Below are positions 26,207 to 33,671 of a stretch of DNA of 64,000 nt, piece by piece. This DNA is from Aldehydirespirator sp965204875 (GTDB lineage: Bacteria; Actinomycetota; Acidimicrobiia; Acidimicrobiales; Aldehydirespiratoraceae): contig OZ242020.1 of the NCBI GenBank assembly GCA_965204875.1, forward strand, positions 1,426,001-1,490,000. The letters are read 5' to 3'. Position 1 is the first letter of the stretch; each line of letters opens with the position of its first letter. The position numbers and the translations under genes are program-made. The notes under the pieces were generated by a model that worked only from the letters and a program-made list of their open reading frames with translations, made no database searches and was not told where the DNA came from.

Positions 26207-27121
26207 TTATGTAGGTTGTTTGTTGTGGGTGTTGGTGTGGTGGGTTGGGTGTTGTTGGTGGTGGTTTTCGGCGTGGGCTGGGGGTAGGCGGTCGGGGTTG
26301 TGGTGGTGGATGCGCTGGTGGTTGAACCAGTGGGTCCATTGCAGGGTGGCTGGTTCGAGGTCGTGGAGGCCTTGCCAGGGGCCGCGGTTGTGGACTAGTT
26401 CGGTTTTGTAGAGTCCGATGGTGGTTTCGGCTAGGGCGTTGTCGTAGCTGTCGCCGCGTGATCCGACCGAGGCGATGATGTCGTTGTCGGCGAGGCGGTC
26501 GGTGTAGCGGATGGAGAGGTATTGTACGCCCCTGTCGGAGTGGTGGATCAGTCCTTGGAGGCTGGCGCCGGCTCGGGCGCGTTCGCTGATGGCTTGTTCG
26601 AGCGCGTGGACGGCGAGTTCGCTGCGCAGCGACCTGGAGGCGTGCCAGCCCAGGATGCGGCGGCTGTGGGCGTCGATGACGAAGGCCACGTACACGAACC
26701 CCGAGCGTGTGCGCACATAGGTCAGGTCCGCGACTTACAACCGGTTCGGGGCTGCGGCGGCGAAGCGGCGCTTGACAAGATCCCGGGGCCGCTCGGGGGT
26801 TGTGTCAGCGATGGTCGTGCGCTTCGGTTTGCCTCTGATCGCACCGCGAAGGCCCAGATCGCGCATCAACCGCTCCACGGTGCAGCGAGCCACAGCCCAG
26901 CCCTCGCGGTTGAGCTGCGCCCACACCTTCGGCGCTCCATAGACCCCGAAGTTCTCAGCATGCACCCGAGCGATCTGCTCCTTCAGCTCGGCGTCACGAA
27001 CCGACCGCGCCGACGGCGCGCGGCGCTTGGCCGACCAATACGTCGACGGGGCGAACTGCAAGGCCCTGCAGATCGGCTCGACCCCGAAACGCTGCCGGTG
27101 GGCGTCAATGAAGGCCATCAT
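26207..27121 (-). pseudogene. IS3-family transposase orfB with an in-frame stop
   Basis: The N-terminal part (27121-26738) has the HTH_21 region YGAPKVWAQLNREGWAVARC. TAA at 26735-26737 follows PNRL, where relatives have Trp (PNRLWVADLTYV). In the same frame the rve core continues with VADLTYVRTR, DAHSRRILGW, HHSDRGVQYLSIRYTDRL and SYDNALAETTIGLYKTELV. All DDE parts exist, but one stop codon interrupts them. Confidence 0.85.
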
Positions 27122-27444
27122 CGTCTCCGGCCGTCGAGCTCGGCCGCGAAGAAAGCCGACGCCGACTTCAAGATCTCATTAGCCCGGCGCAACTCCCGAT
27201 TCTCGCGCTCAAGACGCTTCAGCCTCTCACGCTCATCACCGGCCAACCCCGGCCGCTGCCCGGCGTCCACCTCGACACGGCGCACCCACTTGCGCACCGT
27301 CTCAGGCGTCGGCCCCAGCTTCTCAGCAACCGAAGAGATCGCCTCCCACTGCGAACCACAACCCCGCTGGACCTCAAAGACCAACCGCACCGCACGCTCG
27401 CGAAGCTCATCCGGATACTTCCCCGGACGTCTCTGAACAGACAT
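27118..27444 (-). CDS. IS3-family transposase orfA
   Basis: A 108-residue helix-turn-helix protein (YPDELRERAVRLVFEV, TPETVRKWVRRVEVDAG) with a leucine-zipper tail (ERLKRLERENRELRRANEIL). It overlaps orfB by 4 nt, as is usual for IS3-group elements that make the fusion by frameshifting. Confidence 0.88.
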   Translation of the reverse strand: MSVQRRPGKYPDELRERAVRLVFEVQRGCGSQWEAISSVAEKLGPTPETVRKWVRRVEVDAGQRPGLAGDERERLKRLERENRELRRANEILKSASAFFAAELDGRRR

Positions 27445-27494
27445 GACTCGCTCCTCTCAAGGACCAAAACCTACGCAAAACCCGGGGAGGTTCA

Positions 27495-27762
27495 CCCACT
27501 GCCTTGACAGCCCCACTGTCACCGCCTCCGCCAGCACGGGATCCCCAACCAGCTTCGGCGTCTTGGGCCTGCGCGCCCGCGCCTCAGCCCCGGCCTGCGC
27601 CGCCTCGGCCCGATACCCGCACACGCCGCCGTTGCGACCCAACTCCCGCTGCACCGTCGTCGCGTGCCGGCCCAGCACCCTCGCCGCCCCCGCGGCACAG
27701 CACCCCGAGCCCACCAGCACCTCCAACCGCACACGCTCCTCAAAATCGAGCCGCCCCGCCAT
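27495..27762 (-). pseudogene. IS30 transposase, N-terminal fragment
   Basis: From ATG 27762: MAGRLDFEERVRLEVLVGSG, then GAARVLGRHATTVQRELGRN, the IS30 helix-turn-helix that recognises the ends. It runs into the IS3 end at 27494. Confidence 0.72.
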
Positions 27763-27889
27763 ACTAAACACCTCCACCGGTGGTCGCCTGCTAACTGACA
27801 CCGGCCATCATGACCGGCCAGCTGCAACCACCGGTGGAGTTCGCCACCCCTCGACGGCCAAGACCACGGCCGGACAGGCTCAGGGAGGT

Positions 27890-28174
27890 TCATGGCAGCT
27901 TGGCTTCTACCTCTGCGATGATCTGTTCTTTGTATCGGGTGTGCTCTGGGCTGCCTTCTGGGATCATGCATGCTAGAAGATAGGCGTTGACGGCGATGGG
28001 CAGCAAAGCCCTGAACGGCATAAGCGGAGACTGCGGAGGAATGTCAAGCACTCTGCGCGGGGCGCCGGGTTCCCAGAGGCCGCCCATGCTCGGGTCTTCG
28101 GGCGGGTATACGCTGACCATTATTGGATTATGTTTGGTCGGGAACAGGAAGCACCCATTGAACGCCAACGGCAA
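27890..28174 (-). CDS. hypothetical protein
   Basis: A 94-residue frame. Its C-terminal half reads like a real protein (PFRALLPIAVNAYLLACMIP, then EGSPEHTRYKEQIIAEVEAK), while the N-terminal part is Pro-rich. It could be an accessory gene of the island or a remnant. No family recognised. Confidence 0.4.
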   Translation of the reverse strand: MPLAFNGCFLFPTKHNPIMVSVYPPEDPSMGGLWEPGAPRRVLDIPPQSPLMPFRALLPIAVNAYLLACMIPEGSPEHTRYKEQIIAEVEAKLP

Positions 28175-28186
28175 CCCGCACCTAGA

Positions 28187-28440
28187 GGCTGGACAAACTG
28201 GATGCCAAGATCGACCACCTCGATTCTAAGATCGACGGCGTAAGCTCCAGCCTGTCCGATCTAGCCATCGACATTGCTCTGCTAGTAGACCGTTCCTGTG
28301 TTCGAGACCGTCTCGCGGAGCGTTACCCTCACACCGAAGCCGCGCGCGCTAGCGAGCAGGGTGACGCGCTCGCCGCCGTTGAGAGCGATGACACCGAAGC
28401 CGCGCGCGCTAGCGAGCCGATAAGCGCATCGAACGCCTAG
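28187..28440 (+). pseudogene. 5'-truncated copy of the TM/coiled-coil gene at 32.2 kb
   Basis: The reading LDKLDAKIDHLDSKIDGVSS, IALLVDR, VRDRLAERY and the end SEPISASNA align with the protein at 32240-32611. The membrane segment and start are missing. A block reading TEAARASE is duplicated, with ACCGAAGCCGCGCGCGCTAG present twice (about 28339 and 28390). Confidence 0.7.
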
Positions 28441-28593
28441 CTGAGCCTGCGGCAGGAGGTCCTGCAAGGTGCGCGCAGAGCGCGCCGGTTGGCGGCCATG
28501 CTCTCACGCGGGTCGGCCTTGACGAGGCCAAGGCGCCCTCCCCTGCCTGCAACTTGAGTGCCGCGGACGGGTTGCGTCTGCGATGATGTTGCC

Positions 28594-28962
28594 ATGAGTT
28601 ATCGGGCGGCGGCGTTGCGGTGGCTCGATGAGTTCCCGGGCGGCTGGTTCTGGTCGCGCAACGTTCCGGGCCCCTCCTCGACGGTTCGCCCGATATTGTC
28701 GCGCGCTGCTGCTGAGCCGAACGAGGCGCACCGCGAACCGCTCCGCGCCCTCGACCAGAGAGTCATCGCGGGTCCTGAGGAGGTGTATGATCCTGCGCCC
28801 GGCGAGATGCCCGCGGAGCTTCAGGCGGTTTACGACAATCCCGCGTTGGGCTTCGAGAACGACCCGACCGGAGATGCGTTCTGGGCGGCGATCAAGGCGA
28901 CCGACTGGTGGCAGACGCAGTTGTGGTCGCGCAGCCCGGCACCGGCGCTTTCTCTCGCATAG
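28594..28962 (+). pseudogene. chimera: AbiEi-type start joined to an unknown gene piece
   Basis: The first 40 residues are an AbiEi form A start (RAAALRWLDEFPGGWFWSRN, PSSTVRPILSR). The text then switches to an unrelated protein-like piece (EEVYDPAPGEMPAELQAVYD, NPALGFENDPTGDAFWAAIK) up to about 28920, where it meets the oppositely oriented AbiEi fragment. The upstream 28 bp (28569-28596) are identical to 31378-31405. Confidence 0.6.
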
Positions 28963-29183
28963 ATCAAAGCCCCGACGGGTTCATCCGGCCTGCCGAAGCG
29001 TTTGGTCTCTATGTGCTTGTAGTAGAAGCCGTGAGCTACACGTTCTACGAGAGTGTCTGGGTCCTTGGCGAGCCGCGAGAGCAGCGCCCGAACAGTCGAA
29101 GGCGGGCCGGGCGCATCATGGCGCCAGAACCATCCGCATCGGAACGCTCCGAGCCAGTCCATGACCTCACGCTCGTAAGACAT
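28830..29183 (-). pseudogene. truncated AbiEi-type gene, inverted
   Basis: ATG 29183 begins MSYEREVMDWLGAFRCGWFW, then PSTVRALLSRLAKDPD and wing VAHGFYYKH, and reaches ARESAGAGLRDHN before similarity ends at about 28925. The conserved LGW and WTEVTLLEA blocks are absent. The remaining residues to the stop come from the other strand of the joined fragment. Confidence 0.6.
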
Positions 29184-29346
29184 GATCGCAACAGGCCGTG
29201 TGTCCCGCCGCGGCCATGCCCGCAGCGAGAGAGTTGGGAGACCCCGAGCTTTCAGCCAACGGGTTCGATGGTTCGCGCCGCCTCGGGACGGGGGGTGCCT
29301 AACGGTGCCGGTCTGCGGATCGGCGGGCGCGCTCAAGCCAAGCCCC

Positions 29347-29375
29347 TTGCGTTGTCCTGTGTCTGCCGCTATCAT
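29347..29375 (+). promoter_or_regulatory. promoter of the AbiEi/AbiEii pair, leaderless
   Basis: TTGCGT (29347-29352) and TATCAT (29370-29375) are 17 nt apart, and ATG 29385 follows the -10 box by 9 nt, placing the transcript start at or just before the ATG. Confidence 0.55.
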
Positions 29376-29384
29376 GCGTCGTCT

Positions 29385-30092
29385 ATGAGCACAGGACAAA
29401 CTGCGGCGGTTCGCCGCCCTCGCCAAATGAACGCGGTCAGAGCATGGGTCGAGCAGCACCCCCCGGCGGCGCTCATCGGCACTCCCGAAGCGCAGGCAGC
29501 GTTCCCCTCAGCGTCGAGCGACACGCTGCGCAAGCAGCTCCGCAGACTGGCCGCGGCAACCCCGCGCAGCATCGAGAGATTGGCCGACGGCATCTACTAC
29601 CGGCCAGGCGACCACCTCGCCAAGAGCGAGGCGCTGCGCAGGCTGGCTTGGCGACGTGCCGGCCCGGGCGCGGGATGGTCTGGGCTGTCGGCGTTGAACG
29701 CCCTGGGCTGGGCATCGCAATTCCCGGTGATCCAACGCATCGCTGTAGTCGGGCCTGCGCCGCCTGCGCCTGCCGTGTTGAGGGGACTCCACTATGTCAG
29801 TCGATGGAACCCCGCGCGGCGAGCGTTGAATCGCTGGGAGATCACGCTGCTGGAAGCTGTGCGCATCTTCGACGTCCACGGCGACGATACCCACGGCGAT
29901 CCCTGGGAATGGCTATACGCGGATCACGTCTCAGGGCGGCTGCTGCTCGACGACGGCCATGTTGACACGGCACGATTGCTTGCTGCGGCGCGGCGCGAGC
30001 GGCAAGGGGCAGTGTTCGTTCGCCGGTGCGAAAGGCTTGCGCAAGCCATCGAGACAGGCTCGGCGGCGCGGCAACGCAGGAGGGCTGCCTGA
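29385..30092 (+). CDS. AbiEi-type antitoxin, form B
   Basis: A 235-residue homolog of the antitoxin at 18.1-18.8 kb: VRAWVEQHPPAALIGTPEAQ, SDTLRKQLRRLAAATPRSIE, wing LADGIYYRPGD, ALNALGWASQFPVIQRIAVV and LNRWEITLLEAVRIFD. It precedes an AbiEii-type toxin gene. ATG 29385 is supported by the homolog and by the promoter placement. It should bind this promoter and silence the pair. Confidence 0.78.
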   Translation: MSTGQTAAVRRPRQMNAVRAWVEQHPPAALIGTPEAQAAFPSASSDTLRKQLRRLAAATPRSIERLADGIYYRPGDHLAKSEALRRLAWRRAGPGAGWSGLSALNALGWASQFPVIQRIAVVGPAPPAPAVLRGLHYVSRWNPARRALNRWEITLLEAVRIFDVHGDDTHGDPWEWLYADHVSGRLLLDDGHVDTARLLAAARRERQGAVFVRRCERLAQAIETGSAARQRRRAA

Positions 30093-30103
30093 ATGAGGTG
30101 CCT

Positions 30104-31240
30104 ATGCCCAACGGAGGCTTCCGTAGATGTAAGCGCTCAGCGTCCCGCGGGTCGAACTTCTGTCACTTGCACCTCGGGCCGCCGCGGCCCGCTCTGCCGC
30201 CGTTGACGGCCGATTCCGAAGCGCCGGAGCTGCCTGCGGTTCCGACCGCGGCGTTAGCGGACAGACCGCGGGAGCCGTCTGAAGTCACGGCCTTGATCGC
30301 TGACGCCGAAACCTGGCCGGTGCTGGTTGACAGATGCCAGCTAGATCGGTTCGGGCGAGACGCAGCGGAACGGCGCCTCGAAAAGGACTTGTGGATAACC
30401 GAAGTGATCCGCCATGCGCTCGTGACTGAATGGCGATACGCCGACGCGTCGATAGTATTCAAAGGAGGCACCGGCTTGATGAAAGCCTGGCAAGTGCTAC
30501 GACGCTTCTCGGAAGACGTGGACGTGATGGCGGCGTTGGCACCAGGATCACAGGCAAGCGGCGGTCAACGCAAAGATATTCGACGCAAGTTGCGTGCTAA
30601 TCTGCGATCCACAGGCTTGGCTGTAGAAGAACCTCGCGTAGGCGACTTTGCGAAGTTTGATTGCCACTATCCGAGCATGGCCGACGCTCCGCCCAGGCAA
30701 ACCTTCGTAGCCGTCGATCTAGTCGTCAGGCATCTCGATCCTCGGTGGATTGCCTTACGACGCGTGCAGTCGCTGGTCGGAGCCGCCGCGGACGAAGATG
30801 CCCTGGATCGATACCCGTTTCTAGGCGGGTTCGGCGTCCTCACGGCTCATCCGCTGATCACGCTCACCGAAAAGTTGAGCGCTCTCCATAATCGGAGCGT
30901 TTCCGATCATCCGGCTCGGGCTACGGCACGCGCCAGAGACGCATATGACATTCCCAATCTGTTGCGCAGCGAACACATAGCACCTCGCTTACACAGCGAT
31001 CTGATCGCAGAACTCCACGCTGGCGTGCTAGGGGTGCCTGCCGGCATACACCATCGCCCCGAAGCCCCCCGCCCTCGCGCCGGGTTCGCAGCGTCGCCGG
31101 CGTTCATGCCGGGGCATCCGGCTTGCGAAGCGTTGCGTGCCGCCTATCCGAGCGTCTTGGACATGGTGTTCGACGAGGCGGCTGTGCTCTCATTCGACGA
31201 AGCGTTGGCGATCATCCACGATCACGCCGAGGTGCTGTGA
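30104..31240 (+). CDS. AbiEii-type nucleotidyltransferase toxin with N-terminal Cys/His tag; start region damaged
   Basis: The core is complete: RLEKDLWITEVIRHAL, FKGGTGLMKAW, RFSEDVDVM, TLTEKLSALHNRS, ARDAYDIPNLL and ASPAFMPGHPACEALRAAY. Ahead of it is a small zinc-type tag (RRCKRSASRGSNFCHLH) and a Pro-rich linker. The best Shine-Dalgarno (AGGAGGG 30078-30084) serves ATG 30093, directly after the antitoxin stop, but that ATG is one frame off and would read MRCLCPTE. Restoring frame by one base would give M-R-C followed by the tag, so a one-base indel near 30100 is likely. In-frame options are ATG 30104, GTG 30098 or GTG 30026. Activity would depend on weak internal initiation. Confidence 0.75.
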   Translation: MPNGGFRRCKRSASRGSNFCHLHLGPPRPALPPLTADSEAPELPAVPTAALADRPREPSEVTALIADAETWPVLVDRCQLDRFGRDAAERRLEKDLWITEVIRHALVTEWRYADASIVFKGGTGLMKAWQVLRRFSEDVDVMAALAPGSQASGGQRKDIRRKLRANLRSTGLAVEEPRVGDFAKFDCHYPSMADAPPRQTFVAVDLVVRHLDPRWIALRRVQSLVGAAADEDALDRYPFLGGFGVLTAHPLITLTEKLSALHNRSVSDHPARATARARDAYDIPNLLRSEHIAPRLHSDLIAELHAGVLGVPAGIHHRPEAPRPRAGFAASPAFMPGHPACEALRAAYPSVLDMVFDEAAVLSFDEALAIIHDHAEVL

Positions 31241-31402
31241 GCCGCACGTTGGAGACGGCAGCGCAAGCATCGCCGCGTCGTCGAGCCGCCAACCACCAGA
31301 GCGCTCTGTGAGCGGATCGCGAACAGGCGCCTAGTTGTCGCGGCGCTCTAGGTTGATACAACTTGAGCGGGTGCCGCGGGTTGCGTCTGCGATGATGTTG
31401 CC

Positions 31403-32074
31403 ATGGGAGGCTGGCCAGCGCCGGAGAGGCCGCCGCTTGACCTTGCCGAGGCCGCAGAAGTCCACCAGCCGCCTCGCCCCGTGTCAGCAACACGAGGCTG
31501 GATCGGCGTACGCGAGGGCGCCCCAGGCTTGGCCGGGCGCCCGAAGGCATTTGAAGCGTTAGCTGACCGCGCTCGGCGTGAACTGGGATTGACACGCGCT
31601 CAACTCGCTGGGCTGGAGCAAGCAGGTTTCAGCCAAGATCAACGTGGCGGCGTTGCGCGACGCGCGACCGTTCAAGCCTTATGTGCGATTCCAGCGGCAT
31701 CCCAACCGTTTGCGAGCAGGGTTGAACTGGTCTGAGGTGTCGATGCTGGAGGCGATCCAGGTTCACGGGTGGTTCAGCGACCTTCCCTGGCCTCGATGCC
31801 TTGACAAAGTGGCAGGGGGCGCGGGGCGCGCACGCAGCCCTGGGAGGATGTCCAGCCTTTCGTGCTGCGCCGAGAGGCCATGCTGCCCGTCGCCCAAGAG
31901 GAACCGAGCTGCTGGTGGGGCGAGAAGCGGCTGCCCATCAATCAAGCCGACCTCGCCTACCGCATCAACGAAATATGCGACGCTGCCGCTAGCCGCCCGC
32001 CTTTCGGCGGGCGCTCATGGACAATGCAGGCGTTCCGCGCTGCCACACGTAGCCCGCCGGCGCTTCGAGCATGA
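31403..32074 (+). pseudogene. mosaic AbiEi-type pseudogene
   Basis: From about 31596 a frame gives LNSLGWSKQVSAKINVAALR, FQRHPNRLRAGLNWSEVSML and EAIQVHGWF, the middle of form A. After a frame change at about 31810-31850 a second frame gives VQPFVLRREAMLPVAQEEPS and ADLAYRINEICDAAA, the form A C-terminus. The first 190 nt after ATG 31403 are unrelated, although the 28 bp promoter/start region is identical to that of the 28594 copy. Confidence 0.65.
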
Positions 32075-32204
32075 CTGCCCCGCGGCCGTGCCGGGGTGGT
32101 GAGGTGTGTTGCCGTAGGAACCGAGGCGATCTACAGCGGACGCAGATACAGCCACGCCGACTCGCGCGGAATATGCGGATTGTGCTATACTGATGCCTAT
32201 AGCC

Positions 32205-32239
32205 CGTCAACGCTACCGTCAACGCTATAGGAGAACCCG
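32205..32239 (+). promoter_or_regulatory. direct repeat and ribosome-binding site before the TM/coiled-coil gene
   Basis: CCGTCAACGCTA is repeated back to back (from about 32204 and 32216), followed by AGGAG 7-8 nt before ATG 32240. TATACT at about 32186 is a possible -10 box. The repeat could be a regulator site. Confidence 0.4.
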
Positions 32240-32611
32240 ATGACGAATGTTGCCACGAACATCATATTAGCGGCAAGCGCAAGCGCGATTATAGGTTTGC
32301 TGTTGCTGTTCTTGCGGTCTTTGTCCTCAAGGCTAGACCGGCTCGACGCCAAGATCGACCAGAAGTTCGACAAGTTTGAGGAGAAGATCGAGCAAAGGTT
32401 TGAGAAGATCGAGCAAAGGTTTGAGAAGATCGAGCAAAGGTTTGAGAAGATCGAGCTCGAACTCAGCAAGATAAACGGTCGCCTAGCCGAGCTAACCACC
32501 GACGTAGCTCTGCTAGTGGACCGCGTCGGTGTTCGGGATCGCCTAGCGGAGCGCTACCGCGGCACCGAAGCCGAGCGCACCAGCGAGCCGGTCAGCGCAT
32601 CGAGCGCCTAG
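32240..32611 (+). CDS. membrane-anchored coiled-coil protein
   Basis: A 123-residue protein with an N-terminal membrane helix (IILAASASAIIGLLLLFL), then a coiled coil starting RLDRLDAKIDQKFDKFEEKI. Three copies of EQRFEKI come from a 21-bp perfect tandem repeat (32391-32453), so the coil length has probably varied in heptads. The end reads ALLVDRVGVRDRLAERY and SEPVSASSA. A 5'-truncated paralog lies at 28.2 kb. The function is unknown; the layout suits a membrane-tethered oligomer. Confidence 0.65.
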   Translation: MTNVATNIILAASASAIIGLLLLFLRSLSSRLDRLDAKIDQKFDKFEEKIEQRFEKIEQRFEKIEQRFEKIELELSKINGRLAELTTDVALLVDRVGVRDRLAERYRGTEAERTSEPVSASSA

Positions 32612-32724
32612 CCGAACAAGCGCAGAGGCATCAACCGAACCGGCCGGTCTGGGCTGGCTGCTCCGCCAACCGCCCTGCCCCTAAGGACTCGAAGAAGCCG
32701 AGGCCGCGTGGCGATGTTGTCGCC

Positions 32725-33360
32725 TTATATCCGCTTGCCTTTGCGCGGCTTCTTGTGGATCGGGCATTGCATTCCGGCGGCGACACGCCGCTTGCAGCCC
32801 TTATGGCCGCATAGGCGGGTGCGGCGTTCATCTGGAAGCTGCGGCGGGAACGGAGCATCCGGCATCGCCAAATAGGAACGGGAGCTTAGAGGCTCTGGCT
32901 GACGCAGGGGCCGCTTCATCTGCGGCAGGCTTCCGCAATGCTAAGCTCGCCGCTCTACCTCGGTGTGTAGCGTTTCTACTGCCCGCAGGGATGCCAAATG
33001 CCCGGGTAGCTCACTAATGGCGGCCTCTAACGCAAAGGGCAAGGCTTCAGCGAGCGACGCTGCCCGGCGCACTGTTGCCGCCCGCGATAAGCCAAGAGCG
33101 TCAGATGTGCGATGCCAAGCCTTCACGTAGTCAGATTTGAATTGAGTGTAAGCTCTGCCGATCTTCATAGCCAGCCGCATACCTGACACGCGGTCAGCGG
33201 AGATGGTCTCGCGATACGGCAACGCCCGCTGTTCCCCGACCTCCAGGCACTCGGTAGCAGCAGCGCGCAGTCCCAGCAGACTGGCGGTGCGCTGAGTCAG
33301 ATGCTCTACGAGGTCCTGATCAGCGGGACGACCCGCCGCATGGTGTGGTGGACTGGTAGA
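32725..33360 (-). pseudogene. HipA-like gene remnant
   Basis: Reading the minus strand from about 33345: ADQDLVEHLTQRTASLLGL, CLEVGEQRAL, then directly PYRETISADRVSG, so the catalytic centre is deleted; then the same C-terminal half as the 22.5 kb HipA. TAG replaces the AAG Lys codon after EVERRA (32941-32943). The tail carries the zinc tag CGHKGCKRRVAAGMQCPIH. It keeps the DLVEHL segment that the 22.5 kb copy has lost. Confidence 0.78.
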
Positions 33361-33371
33361 AGGAGATCAGG

Positions 33372-33671
33372 TTGCCCGCGAGCAATGAAGCAGAAGCGCA
33401 GAACCATATAGCAGGGATGCGCGAGGATATAGAACACCTTGTACGAAACTTCTTGCCCGATACGCCGGAGGTGTATGCGCCTGCTGGCTCCTACGATGCC
33501 CGGCGGCGTCGCTTGACGCGCTTGAAGTTTGTCTGCACTAATGGGACGATGAGCCTATAGCACGGATTGAAGGCACTGATCGCGATGGACGACCGCTGGT
33601 CTAAGAAGTCGCACACAGCCAAAGAGTCGATCGCACAACTGCCGGCAGATGCCCGAGCGGCGGCTCAGTAG
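33372..33671 (+). pseudogene. small unknown gene interrupted by a stop codon
   Basis: A frame from TTG 33372 (or ATG 33417) reads MREDIEHLVRNFLPDTPEVY, then AGSYDARRRRLTRLKF, and stops at 33558-33560. The same frame then continues with LKALIAMDDRWSKKSHTAKE and SIAQLPADARAAAQ to TAG 33669. Either one protein of about 99 residues has gained a stop, or these are two small genes. No family recognised. Confidence 0.4.

Larger units (their letters stand above)
26191..27494. mobile_element. IS3-family element with broken orfB
   Basis: Terminal inverted repeats TGAACCTCCCCGGGTTTT (26191-26208) and its inverse ending at 27494 bound the element; they continue imperfectly through GTAGGTT. The flanking triplets are GAG and CCC, so there is no target duplication, consistent with the deletion in the surrounding IS30. 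Confidence 0.8.
25985..27835. mobile_element. IS30-family element remnant, split by an IS3-family element
   Basis: Inverted ends sharing CGGTGGTTGCAGCTG lie at about 25998-26013 and, inverted, about 27816-27833. The IS30 transposase N-terminal part lies at 27495-27762 and the C-terminal part at 25995-26190, both minus strand, with the IS3 element between. The middle of the transposase is missing, so insertion came with a deletion. Confidence 0.7.

Noticed and set aside
32240..32611. Transcription factor or toxin role for the coiled-coil protein
   Set aside because: It has no HTH, nuclease or kinase motif; only a membrane helix and a coil can be supported.
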